From CAWCBG01 sp963793845 (GTDB lineage Bacteria > Acidobacteriota > Terriglobia > Terriglobales > Acidobacteriaceae), in NCBI GenBank assembly GCA_963793845.1, contig CAWCBG010000001.1, positions 124,001 to 188,000 of the forward strand: a stretch of 64,000 bases of DNA, in the 5' to 3' direction. The first letter of the stretch is position 1. Each line of letters begins with the position of its first letter. Positions 53,030-62,311 of this stretch are shown one piece after another. A model generated the notes under the pieces. The model was not told the origin of the DNA and made no database searches. It was given only the letters and a program-made list of their open reading frames with translations. The position numbers and the translations under genes were made by a program.

Positions 53030-54565
53030 CTATTTGGCGGGCAATCCCGTCGCTTTCTCCCGCGCCTGCCGCTGCTCCGCCGCCAGTTTGTAGGCGATGT
53101 AGTACTTGTAGATATTGGAGACGTACGTGACTGTCTCCTGCCCGATATCCTTGGCCGCAACCAGTTCCACGTTGCCAAACCAGACGTTCGGGTCAAGCCC
53201 CATCTCCGGTGCCTTCTTGCGCAGCCTCGCAATACGGTTCGGTCCGGCATTGTAGCTGGCGAAGACAAACAGCGTCTTATTGAGCGGAGTAATCTTTGGA
53301 TCATTAAAATATCGATCATCGATGTCACGCAACATCTTTACGCCAGCGTGAATATTGCCGTCCGCGGTCCCCACGTTGGGAATATTGATGGGCGTAGCCG
53401 CCGCATACTTGGGAATGACCTGCATAATGCCGACTGCGCCGCTTCTGTTCTTTTTGCTCTGATCGAGCTGCGACTCCTGATAGCCCTGGGCCGCAATCAT
53501 CAGATAATCAAAGTCATATTCGCCGGAGTATTTCTGGAAGAGCTCGAGATTCGTCTGAAACTTCTTCATCTCTTCCGCTGAAGTCGAATTCGTAACCCAC
53601 TTGGTATTTTGCAGGTAGCGCCGAAGCAAAGTGTTGCCGAAGGAAGTCCCTACCGCATGCGAGGCCACAAATTCGTCCACTAACTGCTTCAATTGCGGAT
53701 TGTTCTTGCGCATGACCCAGGCCAACTGCCCCTCACTGGCGACCACCAGTTCCGGATGCGGTTGAATGTTGTCGAGCACCTTCGACCACAGATCGGCTCG
53801 CGCTTTTGTGGTAACCGTCGCCGGGATCAATCCCGCGTTTACCATCTGCACCAGGTCGTCGTCCATCAGGTTCTTGTCGGCGGCTTTGATCACGATCGGT
53901 GTCTTGCCTTCCTTTTGCAGCGCCTCGTTCGCCTTCTGCAGGTTGGAGTAATAGGTAGTCAGCGGATTGGCGTACACCTCTTTCCCTCCCAGGTCAGCCA
54001 GGCTGGAGACGGCCCCATAGTTTGGCCCGGTAACGACAATCTGGGTCACATTCGTCTGTATCGGCGTAGAGAAGGCAACCCGCTTCTCACGCTCGGGTGT
54101 GACTACGATCCCGTAGGCGATAAGGTCTCCCACTCCTTCCGTCAGAGCCGCCTCAAGCTGGTCAGGACGCAAGGGAAGGAACGTGACTTTCACATTCAGC
54201 GTACCGGTCTTGAGCTTCTGGTTGACGAACTTCTGGAACTCCTCCATGGCCTCGTAGTTCACCCCCCTCGGTAGTCCTTTGTCGTAGAAAAATCCGATCG
54301 GGCTGACCATAACGAGCGCACGGATGTTGCGGTTCTTCGCCATCTCATCGAGGTCCCCGGTATGGCGCCCGAAAGCGGTCGGGAGCGCGATGGTGCTCGA
54401 CGCCGCGGGCACCTCGTCGGGTGGAGGTGCCGGTGAAGGGGAAGTTGCCTGCTGCTGAGTGGAAGGAGTCTCAGCTTTCTTGCCGCAGGCAATGAGTAGA
54501 AGAAGCGCGCCCAAGGCCAATATGAGCGAGAAAAATCGGCGAGACGAAATGGAAGGCGTCAACAT
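53030..54565 (-). CDS. MltF-like lipoprotein: solute-binding domain plus lytic transglycosylase
   Basis: 511 residues. Signal peptide with lipobox LLLIAC (Cys about residue 27). A periplasmic solute-binding module follows (about 80-320: IRALVMVSPIGFFYDKGLPR, LPLRPDQLEAALTEGVGDLI, VTPEREKRVAFSTPIQTNVT, EGQLAWVMRKNNPQLKQLV). The C-terminal transglycosylase domain (about 345-480) has the catalytic Glu in LMIAAQGYQESQLDQ, then SGAVGIMQVIPKYA, NIHAGVKMLRDI and FASYNAGPNRI. MltF enzymes cleave peptidoglycan, with the binding domain controlling activity. Domain order and size match. ATG at 54565 with GGAG before it. Confidence 0.9.
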   Translation of the reverse strand: MLTPSISSRRFFSLILALGALLLLIACGKKAETPSTQQQATSPSPAPPPDEVPAASSTIALPTAFGRHTGDLDEMAKNRNIRALVMVSPIGFFYDKGLPRGVNYEAMEEFQKFVNQKLKTGTLNVKVTFLPLRPDQLEAALTEGVGDLIAYGIVVTPEREKRVAFSTPIQTNVTQIVVTGPNYGAVSSLADLGGKEVYANPLTTYYSNLQKANEALQKEGKTPIVIKAADKNLMDDDLVQMVNAGLIPATVTTKARADLWSKVLDNIQPHPELVVASEGQLAWVMRKNNPQLKQLVDEFVASHAVGTSFGNTLLRRYLQNTKWVTNSTSAEEMKKFQTNLELFQKYSGEYDFDYLMIAAQGYQESQLDQSKKNRSGAVGIMQVIPKYAAATPINIPNVGTADGNIHAGVKMLRDIDDRYFNDPKITPLNKTLFVFASYNAGPNRIARLRKKAPEMGLDPNVWFGNVELVAAKDIGQETVTYVSNIYKYYIAYKLAAEQRQAREKATGLPAK

Positions 54566-54682
54566 TTATATCTCCGCTGCCAAGGGTAGTCAGAATGCCT
54601 TATTCGTAACACAACGACCCGCCGGTTCCCAGAAAAGACTTGTCCGCGTCAGTATCGCCAGTTTCGGCGTCTCCGCGATCCT

Positions 54683-55870
54683 TTATTGAGCGACCACCCG
54701 CGCAGCCTTCCGCGATAACAAAGCGCCGGCGATTGTGGGAAAGAGCAAAACCGACAGCAGCGCGGCTCCCACCAGGGCGGCCGCTATGTCGGCCGGCAAA
54801 CGTCCGGACCGCACTCCGATGTCGGCGATGGCTACCACCATCGGCAGCGCTGTGGCCGAGTACAGCGCGAAGGGCAGCCACTCCCGCTTCGGCAGGTCCC
54901 TACGGTAGAGCAATACGGGTGTGCCGCGCACCAGCAGCAGCAGAAACAGAAAAATGGGCAGCATCATCATCGACTTCGTGCTGCGAAGCAGGGAGGCAAG
55001 ATCGAGGTTGATTCCGCTAGCCACAAAGAAGAAAGGCACAACAAACCCAAAAGCGAGAGCTTCCGACTTTGCGCGAAACATCTTACCCGTCTCACCCTGC
55101 GCCGCCAGTCCCACGACCATTCCGGCGGAGAAGGCGCCCAGCACGGACTCCAGCCCGATGCCTTGCGAAAACAGATCGAACGAAGCCAGCACCAGCAGGG
55201 AGAGGCTGATGGGCAACTGGGTGCTGGAATGCATGTGGCGCTCCAGCAACTTCAACACCTTGGGAGGCCGGTACCAAAGCGCAATCACGGCTACCCCGAT
55301 GGCGATTGCTGCGAAGCACAGCATCCAGGCGAGTTCCTCCCATGCGCCGTATACCCGCGTCAGCACCAGAGAAACCACAATAATAGGTGCGAACTCGCCC
55401 ACGGCTCCGGCTCCCAGAACGTAAGCGCCAAACTTGCTGTCCAGCTGGCCGGCATCCCGCAACATCGGCATGAAAGTCCCTATAGCTGTTGTCGTCAGCA
55501 CCAGCGTGACCATCATGGGAGCTTGAATGTCGGGCAGCCGATGCAGAAGAGCGGCCGCGGCCACTGCCAGAGCCAGCGACAGAACCCATCCTCGCAATGC
55601 CAGCGAGATGGGCCGGCCCCTCACCTTTTGCAGATCGAGGTCCAGGCCCGCCATGAAGAACAGCGCAGCCAGCCCCAGCACATCGCCCAGCCACTGTAAC
55701 TGGCCGCCAGCCCTGAGCCATCCCAGAACCTGGGGCCCCAGCAGGATGCCGAACAGCATCTCCCACACCACCACCGGCACCCGCAGATCGCCCAGGCGCA
55801 GCTCCGCCAGCAGCGACGAGATCACCGCAATCGCCAGGACCGCAAAGATGGGATGGGCACTCAGGTTCAC
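54683..55870 (-). CDS. Cation:proton antiporter, CPA2 family
   Basis: About 395 residues from the GTG at 55870 with GGAG before it. The frame continues to 56389, but that part is the complement of the DinB gene and is not expected to be expressed. Eleven to twelve helices: HPIFAVLAIAVISSLLAELR, VVWEMLFGILLGPQVLGWLR, FFMAGLDLDLQKVRGRPISL, VTLVLTTTAIGTFMPMLRDA and AFSAGMVVGLAAQGETGKM. The helix 4-5 region that usually carries the ion-binding acidic pair is in LAALFFMAGLDLD. It ends in ALLSRKAARVVAQ without a nucleotide-binding tail. Exports Na+ or K+ against protons. Divergent from dinB. Confidence 0.85.
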   Translation of the reverse strand: MNLSAHPIFAVLAIAVISSLLAELRLGDLRVPVVVWEMLFGILLGPQVLGWLRAGGQLQWLGDVLGLAALFFMAGLDLDLQKVRGRPISLALRGWVLSLALAVAAAALLHRLPDIQAPMMVTLVLTTTAIGTFMPMLRDAGQLDSKFGAYVLGAGAVGEFAPIIVVSLVLTRVYGAWEELAWMLCFAAIAIGVAVIALWYRPPKVLKLLERHMHSSTQLPISLSLLVLASFDLFSQGIGLESVLGAFSAGMVVGLAAQGETGKMFRAKSEALAFGFVVPFFFVASGINLDLASLLRSTKSMMMLPIFLFLLLLVRGTPVLLYRRDLPKREWLPFALYSATALPMVVAIADIGVRSGRLPADIAAALVGAALLSVLLFPTIAGALLSRKAARVVAQ

Positions 55871-56044
55871 GGCGCTCCGACAGTGTACAAGGATCACAAA
55901 GTGTACGTTGTCTGTATGTGTCCCCGTCCCCCAAGCAGCGCGAAATCGCGGTTTGTGCCCGGCTGTACTTGTTTCTCGCATCCCACCATCCGGCGCGGTA
56001 CGAAGGGCATCTGATGAATGAATCCTTTCACCGCCGGAGGCCTC

Positions 56045-56524
56045 ATGGATCACGACAAACTGCTGCGCGATCAACTTGCCAAAATGCTCGACTGGGGCGA
56101 AGCTCACACCGGCTTCGGCAGCTCGGTCAAGAATTTCCCAGCCCATTTGCGCGGGAGCGTGCCCGGGGGCCTGCCTCATTCGGCGTGGCAGTTGCTGGAG
56201 CATATCCGAATTGCCTTGTGGGACATCGTGGAGTTCAGCCGTGGCTCGAAGCACCAGCCCCTGAAATGGCCCGACGACTATTGGCCAAAGGCCGCCGCTC
56301 CGCCCGATGGGAAGGCATGGGAAAAGAGTGTTAAGGCTGTCGAGAAACATATGGAAGAGATGCGCAAGCTGGTGAAAAATCCAAAGCACGATCTATTCGC
56401 ACCGTTGCCTCACGGCGATGGCCAGACCTTGTTACGCGAGGTCCTGCTGGCCGCCGACCACAATTCCTATCACCTGGGACAGTTGTTGCTAGTGCGCAAA
56501 GCACTGGGCGCATGGCCGGGATAG
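56045..56524 (+). CDS. DinB-family protein
   Basis: 159 residues from the ATG at 56045, which has GGAGG before it. A four-helix bundle of the DinB/YfiT group. Three His that usually bind a metal are visible: HSAWQLLEHIRIALWDIVEF (with HIR), and HNSYHLGQLLLVRKAL near the end. Members include thiol transferases and stress-induced proteins; this one cannot be assigned further. It lies in the divergent gap of the antiporter gene. The minus-strand frame over it is a shadow. Confidence 0.75.
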   Translation: MDHDKLLRDQLAKMLDWGEAHTGFGSSVKNFPAHLRGSVPGGLPHSAWQLLEHIRIALWDIVEFSRGSKHQPLKWPDDYWPKAAAPPDGKAWEKSVKAVEKHMEEMRKLVKNPKHDLFAPLPHGDGQTLLREVLLAADHNSYHLGQLLLVRKALGAWPG

Positions 56525-56660
56525 GAAAGCTATACGCCTTTCGCTGCTGGTGATCGGTGTCAGTTATTGGCTATTCCCACGAACTGGAGTTCCGATAACG
56601 TCGACACGCACTGGGATGCCGATTTGGCGAAGAGCGAAAAGCGTAGAGCGAACAGAGGGC

Positions 56661-59096
56661 TTAACTCAACGACAGCGCGTCCACATCCACCACCACGTTC
56701 GCCCGTGGAATCTTCTGCGCCGTGGCGTGATCCAGCATCGCGCGCAAGGCGCTGTTCATGCGCTCGCGGCTGGCCGACTTCAGCAGAAAGTGATAACGAT
56801 ATTCGGTCTTCAACCGCACAATCGCCGCGGCTGCCGGGCCCATCACTCGTATGCCCTGCAGCCGGTTCGACTCGAACCACCTGCCCAGAATTCCCGACCA
56901 TGCCAGCGCTTCCTTCAGTTTCTCGCTGCGCACCAGCACATTGCTCACTGCGTTGAATGGCGGATAGTGCATCCAGCTGCGAAACCGGATCTCCTTCTCG
57001 TAGAAGCCGCGGTAGTCGTGTGCCGCAGCGAACTGAATGGCGTAGTGATCGGGGAAAAATGTCTGAAGCACCACCCGCCCGGGAACATCGCCGCGCCCCG
57101 CGCGTCCCGCGACCTGCGTCAGCAACTGGAAGGTCCTCTCCGCCGCGCGAAAGTCAGGGAAGCTGAGAGCCGCGTCGGAGCCGACCACGCCTACCAGCGT
57201 CACGTTGGGGATGTCATGTCCTTTGGCGATCATCTGTGTGCCCACTAGCAGGTCGATTTCGCCCGTGTGCAGCGCGTTCAGAATGCGCTCCATATCGTGG
57301 CGTCCGCGCACCGTGTCGCGATCCAGCCGTCCGATGCGTGCCTGGGGAAACATCGTGTGCAGGATGTGTTCCAGCTTCTCCGACCCGGTGCCTAGATACT
57401 GCACAAACTCGCTGCCGCACCTAGGACAGCTCTTGGGCGCAGGCCGCATAAAACCGCAGTAGTGGCATACCAGCCGGTGATCGAGCTTGTGATACGTCAT
57501 CGCGATGGAGCAGTTCTTGCACTGCACCGTCTCGCCGCACTCACGGCACAACACGAATGCCGAAAAGCCGCGCCGGTTGAGCAGCACCATCACCTGCTCG
57601 CGTCGCTCCATCCGCTCGGCAATTTCTTCCGTCAGCTTGCGCGATAGCGGCGCGTCCTTGCGAGTGCGCTGGAACTCCTCGCGCATGTCGAGGATTTCGA
57701 CCTCGGGCAGCGGCCGCTGCTCGATGCGTTCCGGCAGCTCCAGCAGTCTGTACTTGCCCTGGGTGGCGTTGTAGTAGGTTTCGAGCGACGGCGTAGCCGA
57801 GCCCAGCACCACGGCGGCATTGCACATCTTGGCGCGCATCACCGCCACGTCGCGGGCGTGGTAGCGTGGCGTCTCTTCCTGTTTGTAGGAGTGATCGTGC
57901 TCCTCGTCGACCACGATCAGCGCCAGGTCGGGAACTGGCGCGAATACTGCTGATCGCGTGCCTACCACAATGTGGGACTGTCCATTGCGGATGTGCTTCC
58001 ACTGCTCGGCGCGCTCGTCGTCGCTAAGGGCGGAGTGCAGAATCGCGACCTCGTCCCCAAAGATCTGGTGCAGGTCGGCCGCAACCGCCGGGGTTAGGCC
58101 GATCTCCGGTACCAGCAGGATGGCCGAGCGGCCCTTCGCTAGCACCGACTGCATGGCCGACAGATAGACCGCGGTCTTGCCCGATCCGGTGATGCCGTGC
58201 AGCAGCATGGGCGCGAACTGCCGGTCGTCGACGGCGGTGTTGATCTCGGTCAGCGCGGCCTTCTGAGCCGCCGTGAAGAGAAATTCGAGTTTGCGCGGCT
58301 TCATTCCTGACATGCTGAAAGTCGCGGCCTCTTCGCTCATCTCGACGATCCCACGCCGCACCAGCGTCTGCAATGTGGTTCGCGGCACCTCCAGCCCGCG
58401 CAGAGCGTCCAGCGTGGCGCGCTGTCCTTCCTGACTTCGCAGGTAGTCAACGATGGCCTGCTGATTCGCGTTGAGTTTGCCCTCGGCGTTTTTTAACGTC
58501 GCCACGTGGATGATCCGCGTCGCATCACGGATATCGCTCAGGTCCTCGCGCGCGATCCACTTCTTACGCAGTAACGACTGCAACACGGTGCGCGATGCTC
58601 CTGACGCCGAGCGCAATGGTCCCTCACGCACCACCTCGCCATCGGAGAGCCGGTTCAGGACGCTGTACTCAGTCATCTGCTGCTCGGGCGCCTTGCGCGA
58701 GCGTAGCGACGAGCCGACGGTCGAGGCGGCATGCAGTGCTTCGTATCCCCTGTCGGTGATGCGATAGCCGATGATGCGGCGAAATTCGGCCGACAGCGGC
58801 AGCATGGTCCGGAAGACTTCGCCGATGGGCGCGATGTAATAGTGCGCGATCCACTTGCCGAGCTGCAGCAGTTCCGGCGTGAGTGCGGGCGTGGCGTCGA
58901 GCACCTGCTGCACCGGCTTGGCCGCAAAGCTGGGCTTGCGATCATGCAGATCAGTGACGATGCCGCACAGGCGCTTGTCGCGGAAGGGCACAATGACGCG
59001 TCCACCGACGCAGGGTTCGGCGAGGGTGGACGGAATGCCGTAAGTGAAGGTGGCGTCGAGAGGAACCGGGACGGCCACATCGCAGAACAATGGCAT
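56661..59096 (-). CDS. priA: Primosomal protein N' (replication restart helicase PriA)
   Basis: 811 residues. PriA recognises stalled or repaired forks and reloads the replicative helicase. The N-terminal 3'-DNA-binding domain is present (FTYGIPSTLAEPCVGGRVIV, VPFRDKRLCGIVTDLHD). Walker A is GITGSGKTAVYLSAM; the DEEH box is LIVVDEEHDHSYKQEETPRY; and helicase motifs continue with VVLGSATPSLETYYNATQG and LLVGTQMIAKGHDIPNVTLV. Zinc sites: CRECGETVQCKNCS and CHYCGFMRPAPKSCPRCGS. QVAGRAGRGDVPGRVVLQTF is motif VI. Length is a little above the E. coli protein (732). Not coupled to neighbours. Confidence 0.96.
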   Translation of the reverse strand: MPLFCDVAVPVPLDATFTYGIPSTLAEPCVGGRVIVPFRDKRLCGIVTDLHDRKPSFAAKPVQQVLDATPALTPELLQLGKWIAHYYIAPIGEVFRTMLPLSAEFRRIIGYRITDRGYEALHAASTVGSSLRSRKAPEQQMTEYSVLNRLSDGEVVREGPLRSASGASRTVLQSLLRKKWIAREDLSDIRDATRIIHVATLKNAEGKLNANQQAIVDYLRSQEGQRATLDALRGLEVPRTTLQTLVRRGIVEMSEEAATFSMSGMKPRKLEFLFTAAQKAALTEINTAVDDRQFAPMLLHGITGSGKTAVYLSAMQSVLAKGRSAILLVPEIGLTPAVAADLHQIFGDEVAILHSALSDDERAEQWKHIRNGQSHIVVGTRSAVFAPVPDLALIVVDEEHDHSYKQEETPRYHARDVAVMRAKMCNAAVVLGSATPSLETYYNATQGKYRLLELPERIEQRPLPEVEILDMREEFQRTRKDAPLSRKLTEEIAERMERREQVMVLLNRRGFSAFVLCRECGETVQCKNCSIAMTYHKLDHRLVCHYCGFMRPAPKSCPRCGSEFVQYLGTGSEKLEHILHTMFPQARIGRLDRDTVRGRHDMERILNALHTGEIDLLVGTQMIAKGHDIPNVTLVGVVGSDAALSFPDFRAAERTFQLLTQVAGRAGRGDVPGRVVLQTFFPDHYAIQFAAAHDYRGFYEKEIRFRSWMHYPPFNAVSNVLVRSEKLKEALAWSGILGRWFESNRLQGIRVMGPAAAAIVRLKTEYRYHFLLKSASRERMNSALRAMLDHATAQKIPRANVVVDVDALSLS

Positions 59097-59200
59097 CGGG
59101 TTAGGTTAACCCAAGGAGCCTAGGCCTCTCGTATCGATCGGCGCCGAGGTCCACGGCTGAGTATCGCGCGTTTCTCAACCAATCGAGGAGAGAGGCACCT

Positions 59201-60268
59201 CTAGCTCTTGGGGGACGTTGCCGGCAGTGGGTCGCTCAATCCGTTGGCTACTTCGACCAGGTTGGGATCGACCAGGCGATTCTTGTTGATGGCCTCGGCC
59301 AGCGGCACGGAGACGATATCGTTGCCGCGTAGCGAGACCATGTTGCCGAATCCGCCCTTGTGCACCAGGTCGATGGCGCCCATGCCATAGCGCGAGGCCA
59401 GCACGCGATCGAAAGCGCTTGGCGATCCGCCGCGCTGGATGTGGCCCAGCACCACGTAGCGCGTCTCCAGGCCGGTGCGGCGTTCGACTTCGCGCGCCAG
59501 AATCTGTCCTACGCCGCCCAGTCGCACGTGTCCGAACTCATCTTTGCCCATCTCGCTGACGACCGGCGCACCGTACTTGTCGTCGCTGGCGAACTTTGCA
59601 CCCTCGGCGACCACGATAATGCTGAAATAGCGCCCGCGCGCGTGGCGCATGCGAATGCGCTCGGCCACTTCGTCGATATCGAAGGGCTTCTCCGGAATAA
59701 GAATCACGTCGGCGCCACCGGCAATGCCGCTGTACATGGCAATCCATCCCGCGTCGCGGCCCATGACCTCGACCACCATCACGCGCTGGTGGGCCTCTGC
59801 GGTTGTATGAACGCGGTCGATGGCCTCCATCGCGGTATTTACGGCAGTGTCGAAGCCGAAGCAGAAGTCGGTGCCGCTGAGATCGTTATCGATGGTCTTG
59901 GGCACCCCAACGACGCTGACGCCCTGCTCAAACAACTTTTGCGCGACGCTGTTGGTGTCGTCGCCGCCGATGGCGATCAGCGCCTCAATGCCGTTGGCCT
60001 TCAGGTTCTCGATACAGCGCTGGAGCCCGCCTTCACGCTTAGACGGGTTCGTACGCGAGGTGCGCAGGATAGTGCCGCCGCGCGGCAGAATTCCGGAGAT
60101 CGCTTCCATGTCGAGCACCATGGTCTTGTTTTCCATGACGCCCCGCCAGCCTTCCATGAAGCCGACGATCTCATCGTCGTAGTGCAGAATGCCTTTGCGA
60201 ACCACCGCTCGAATGACCGCGTTCAGCCCGGGACAGTCACCACCGCCAGTCAACACGCCAATTTTCAT
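59201..60268 (-). CDS. 6-phosphofructokinase, probably pyrophosphate-dependent
   Basis: 355 residues; ATG at 60268 with GGAGG before it. It phosphorylates fructose 6-phosphate. The start is MKIGVLTGGGDCPGLNAVIR. Two positions decide the phosphate donor: here IGGDDTNSVAQ has Asp where ATP enzymes have Gly (GGDGS), and VPKTIDNDLSGTD has Lys where they have Gly (PGTIDND). The Asp plus Lys pair is the hallmark of PPi-dependent enzymes, which work reversibly. Substrate-binding MVVEVMGRDAGWIAMYSGIA and LGHIQRGGSPSAFDRVLASR are intact. Length fits the group III family. Donor use is an inference from the motifs. Confidence 0.9.
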   Translation of the reverse strand: MKIGVLTGGGDCPGLNAVIRAVVRKGILHYDDEIVGFMEGWRGVMENKTMVLDMEAISGILPRGGTILRTSRTNPSKREGGLQRCIENLKANGIEALIAIGGDDTNSVAQKLFEQGVSVVGVPKTIDNDLSGTDFCFGFDTAVNTAMEAIDRVHTTAEAHQRVMVVEVMGRDAGWIAMYSGIAGGADVILIPEKPFDIDEVAERIRMRHARGRYFSIIVVAEGAKFASDDKYGAPVVSEMGKDEFGHVRLGGVGQILAREVERRTGLETRYVVLGHIQRGGSPSAFDRVLASRYGMGAIDLVHKGGFGNMVSLRGNDIVSVPLAEAINKNRLVDPNLVEVANGLSDPLPATSPKS

Positions 60269-60378
60269 TTCGGAAGAAAACCTCCACTTTAATACTAAAG
60301 GGATCGCGGAATTCTTGCAGCAGAGGCGGGCCAGCGCGGTAACATGTTTGTAATCCGCACCGCACCGAGGAGGTCGTT

Positions 60379-60723
60379 TTGGCCGGGACGCGCGAATTCC
60401 AAAACTATAACGACTTTTTCGACTTCTACCTGACCCAGCACAGCCAGCCGCTCAACCGCTGGCTGCATGGCTTCGGAACGATCATTGGACTGGCGGTGGC
60501 TCTTGTCGCCATCACCTTTGGCCATCCCTGGTATGTCCTGCTGTGGCCGGTCATCGGCTACGGCTTTGCGTGGGCGGGGCATTTCCTCGTGGAGAAGAAC
60601 AAGCCGGCCACATTTGGACATCCTTGGTGGTCGTTCATCAGCGATTTCCGGATGCTGGTCCTGATGGCCACAGGAAAACTCGAGACGCGCCTCAGTGCCG
60701 CGACCTCGCAGCGTCGCTCGTAA
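60379..60723 (+). CDS. Mpo1/DUF962-family membrane protein
   Basis: 114 residues; TTG start at 60379 with GAGGAGG before it. Begins AGTREFQNYNDFFDFYLTQH and contains SQPLNRWLHGFGTIIGLAVA, two membrane helices (ALVAITFGHPWYVLLWPVIG), then FAWAGHFLVEKNKPATFGHP and FISDFRMLVLMATG. The conserved His and NKPATF motifs are those of the yeast Mpo1 dioxygenase of long-chain 2-hydroxy fatty acids. In bacteria the function is untested. Divergent from the phosphofructokinase gene. Confidence 0.85.
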   Translation: MAGTREFQNYNDFFDFYLTQHSQPLNRWLHGFGTIIGLAVALVAITFGHPWYVLLWPVIGYGFAWAGHFLVEKNKPATFGHPWWSFISDFRMLVLMATGKLETRLSAATSQRRS

Positions 60724-60734
60724 GGATTTAGCTA

Positions 60735-61433
60735 CTACTCTCCCGCCTTCACTTCCGCGGCTTTGTCGTGATCGAAGGTGACCTTCACCGGGTGCCCGTT
60801 GTTGGGATAGTCCACCACCCGAGGATTCGACATCCCCGTGCCTTCAGGAACCCCCATGCCGATGGCGAACGACGCCTGCAACTCGTTCATACCGGGTTTG
60901 ACCTCGTGGTTGTCAATCGCCTGCCAAACCTCGGGCGCCCAGTGCTTGTAGAGCTCGCGCGGATCCTGCACGAAGAGGACATCGTCCGAATAGATGTGGT
61001 AGGTCCCGTTTTCTTCGGTGCCGATAGGAAAGGCATAATGCTTACTGTCCTTCACAAAGATGGCCATCACCTGTTTCTCAGTGCCTTTTGTCGCACGGTC
61101 CACCACAACATCCCTGATATCGAGCTTCTCGAGTGGCCCCAGAGTTCCGGCGGGATGCTGGAGGTCGGCGTGCCCGGTGTACGGATAATAGGTGAAGCGG
61201 TAACCTTCGCGAATCCAAGCCGGCTGCCGCGTTAGCTCCCTGGCATCCTTCAGATCTTGAGGGTGCAGTTTCTTCGGAGTGATGTAGTAGTCGGGATCGT
61301 GCACGACTTCCTGAGGTCGCTGGTTGACGATCACCTCCGCCCGCCGCGATCGCATCGCGAGATAAAAGTTAATGCCCGCTGCTACCAGCGCGACCAGCAG
61401 AACGATTTGCAGAATTTTGACCGGTTTCGACAT
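60735..61433 (-). CDS. Membrane-anchored unknown protein
   Basis: 232 residues from the ATG at 61433. One N-terminal membrane helix (ILQIVLLVALVAAGINFYLA) with a basic stop (MRSRRAEV) puts the rest outside the cytoplasm. The body has YITPKKLHPQDLKDARELTR, YRFTYYPYTGHADLQHPAGT and HIYSDDVLFVQDPRELYKHW, predicted mixed alpha/beta. I do not recognise the family. It ends 11 bases after the Mpo1-like gene, which converges on it. Its start is 81 bases from the divergent MIP18-like gene. Confidence 0.6.
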   Translation of the reverse strand: MSKPVKILQIVLLVALVAAGINFYLAMRSRRAEVIVNQRPQEVVHDPDYYITPKKLHPQDLKDARELTRQPAWIREGYRFTYYPYTGHADLQHPAGTLGPLEKLDIRDVVVDRATKGTEKQVMAIFVKDSKHYAFPIGTEENGTYHIYSDDVLFVQDPRELYKHWAPEVWQAIDNHEVKPGMNELQASFAIGMGVPEGTGMSNPRVVDYPNNGHPVKVTFDHDKAAEVKAGE

Positions 61434-61514
61434 AATCACCGTTCGAGGATAGTTGTGGACAAGCCGTCGACCGATGGCAACCATCCCCGCTACACTAGAA
61501 GCCGTGAGGATTGC

Positions 61515-61841
61515 ATGTCCATTACCCAGGAAGAAGTCTTTTCAGCACTGAAAGAATGTTACGATCCCGAGATTCCGGTGAATATCGTCGACCTCGGCCT
61601 GATCTACGAGGTCAAGGTGAAACCCACCGACGTCGCGAATGTTCAGGGCCAAGACGTAGAGGTCGAAATGACTCTCACCGCCCAGGGCTGTCCTTCGCAG
61701 GCCTCTATCAGCGACCAGGTAAAGCAGCGTCTGCTGCGCATGCCCGGGGTCAGCAACGCGACGGTGAACATCGTCTGGTATCCACAATGGACGCCGGAGC
61801 GGCTCAGCGAAGACGCCCGCAAACAACTGGGGATCGAATGA
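61515..61841 (+). CDS. MIP18/PaaD-like (DUF59) iron-sulfur assembly protein
   Basis: 108 residues from the ATG at 61515, after GAGGATTGC; the longer frame to 61257 is antisense to the neighbour. One DUF59 domain: ITQEEVFSALKECYDPEIPV, NIVDLGLIYEVKVKPTDV, MTLTAQGCPSQASISDQVKQ and VSNATVNIVWYPQWTPERLS. The invariant Cys in AQGCPS is present. Members (SufT, PaaD, MIP18) help iron-sulfur cluster assembly or maturation. No suf genes lie next to it. Confidence 0.9.
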   Translation: MSITQEEVFSALKECYDPEIPVNIVDLGLIYEVKVKPTDVANVQGQDVEVEMTLTAQGCPSQASISDQVKQRLLRMPGVSNATVNIVWYPQWTPERLSEDARKQLGIE

Positions 61842-61863
61842 AGCCCGATAGAGCGGCGCTATC

Positions 61864-62154
61864 CTAGTCTCCGTATTGTGAACGCATATCCCGCCAGGCA
61901 TTAACGCTCTTGCGCTCGGCCTCCTCGGCGAAGCCCTCGCCGATCTTCTGCAGGGTGGAGAAGATCTGCATGCCCTTCTGCAGGTAGTCGGGAGCATTTT
62001 CCCAAACCGCCTCGAATTTCTCGGGATATTCCGAAGCCAGGACCGCCAGGCCGGCTGCGGCACAAGCCATTCCGGCGGGCCGCCGGCCCGTAAGGATGAG
62101 CACTGCACCCGCGCCGATCGATCCAAAAATGACTGCCTTCTTCCAGTTCTGCAT
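61864..62154 (-). CDS. Small membrane protein of unknown function
   Basis: 96 residues. One N-terminal helix pair (AVIFGSIGAGAVLILTGRRP, MACAAAGLAVLASEYPEKF) is followed by an amphipathic region (WENAPDYLQKGMQIFSTLQK). The arrangement recalls small acidobacterial membrane proteins, but I cannot name a family. It converges with the MIP18-like gene; the stops are 22 bases apart. It lies downstream of the nitric oxide reductase terminator and so has its own promoter. Confidence 0.65.
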   Translation of the reverse strand: MQNWKKAVIFGSIGAGAVLILTGRRPAGMACAAAGLAVLASEYPEKFEAVWENAPDYLQKGMQIFSTLQKIGEGFAEEAERKSVNAWRDMRSQYGD

Positions 62155-62250
62155 GATTCACCTCATGGGACTCTGCGCGGGCTGGCCGCGAACTTAGTTT
62201 AGAGCACTTTCGGAGTTCTGTTGTTGTATCGAGTCCTGGCGGAAGGTGGC

Positions 62251-62288
62251 AAAAAAAAATGCTGCCGGGACAGGAGGAACCCGGCAGC
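62251..62288 (-). terminator. Intrinsic terminator of the nitric oxide reductase gene
   Basis: On the minus strand GCTGCCGGGTTCCTCCTGTC with CCGGCAGC, then ATTTTTTTTT. A nine-pair GC stem and nine T make a strong terminator about 23 bases after the stop codon. Confidence 0.93.
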
Positions 62289-62311
62289 GCTTCGGTAGGA
62301 ACGGGGCAGAG

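Noticed and set aside
55871..56389. N-terminal extension of the antiporter frame
   Set aside because: It overlaps the DinB gene in antisense and has no antiporter-like sequence; the GTG at 55870 is a better start.
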